Below, piece by piece: positions 4,983-5,019 of a stretch of 5,019 bases of DNA (positions are counted from its first letter, which is position 1; each line of letters begins with the position of its first letter). The stretch is from Humisphaera sp. (GTDB taxonomy: Bacteria; Planctomycetota; Phycisphaerae; Tepidisphaerales; Tepidisphaeraceae), in assembly GCA_025351525.1 (NCBI GenBank), contig JANXVV010000190.1:1-5019 (forward strand), read 5' to 3'. The notes below the pieces were generated by a model. The model had not been told where the DNA came from, did no database searches, and saw nothing but the letters and a program-made list of their open reading frames with translations. Position numbers and translations under genes: made by a program.

Positions 4983-5019
4983 ATGAATCCAATCGTATCT
5001 CTCCTCCGGTCGCCGAACC
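4983..5019 (+). CDS. Possible start of the next gene (partial)
   Basis: An ATG at 4983 opens a frame reading MNPIVSLLRSPN to the end of the window. There is no Shine-Dalgarno before it (the upstream bases are T-rich, then GCGTCATT), and twelve codons are too few to identify a product. It could equally be non-coding. Confidence 0.2.
   Translation, partial: MNPIVSLLRSPN

Noticed and set aside
1..5019. CRISPR array or toxin-antitoxin pair
   Set aside because: There are no regularly spaced direct repeats with unique spacers, and no pair of small overlapping genes with recognisable toxin or antitoxin motifs.

Overview
The window reads as a piece of a GC-rich bacterial chromosome in which a decayed mobile region (about 1-1489) abuts a tRNA gene and a core-looking peptidase operon (1810-4801). 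The lineage is probably a planctomycete or a related group. That is inference from the style of the paired M16 peptidases, the serine-recombinase type and the G/C-rich palindromic intergenic repeats, not from a marker gene.

Left part, 1-1489: remnants of mobile DNA. Positions 1 to about 530 hold a broken IS3-family insertion sequence, with the tail of orfA followed by an orfB that has lost its N-terminal part and a central block and is spread over three frames. On the minus strand, 465-1094 is an unrecognised hydrophilic ORF whose 3' end runs into the IS remnant. From 1134 on the plus strand lies the C-terminal coiled-coil part of a large serine recombinase, cut off at its 5' side. Its frame runs without a stop into the antisense of a tRNA-Pro(UGG) gene (1490-1563, minus). 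This is what an integrative element lodged at the 3' end of a tRNA would leave.

Right part, 1564-4801: a 246-base gap contains a perfect TATAAT box, followed by three plus-strand genes that probably form an operon. The first is an M16-fold protein without the zinc-binding HXXEH motif but with the R/Y substrate-binding motif. The second is a small predicted lipoprotein of unknown function. The third is an M16 peptidase with an intact HFLEH motif but without a recognisable R/Y motif. The two M16 proteins complement each other and are best read as the two halves of a cytoplasmic heterodimeric M16B protease, with one composite active site split between subunits.

End, 4801-5019: two inverted copies of a G/C-rich hairpin form a composite element of about 167 bp that starts on the last base of the peptidase stop codon. 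It probably also terminates transcription. A possible next gene begins at 4983 and leaves the window.
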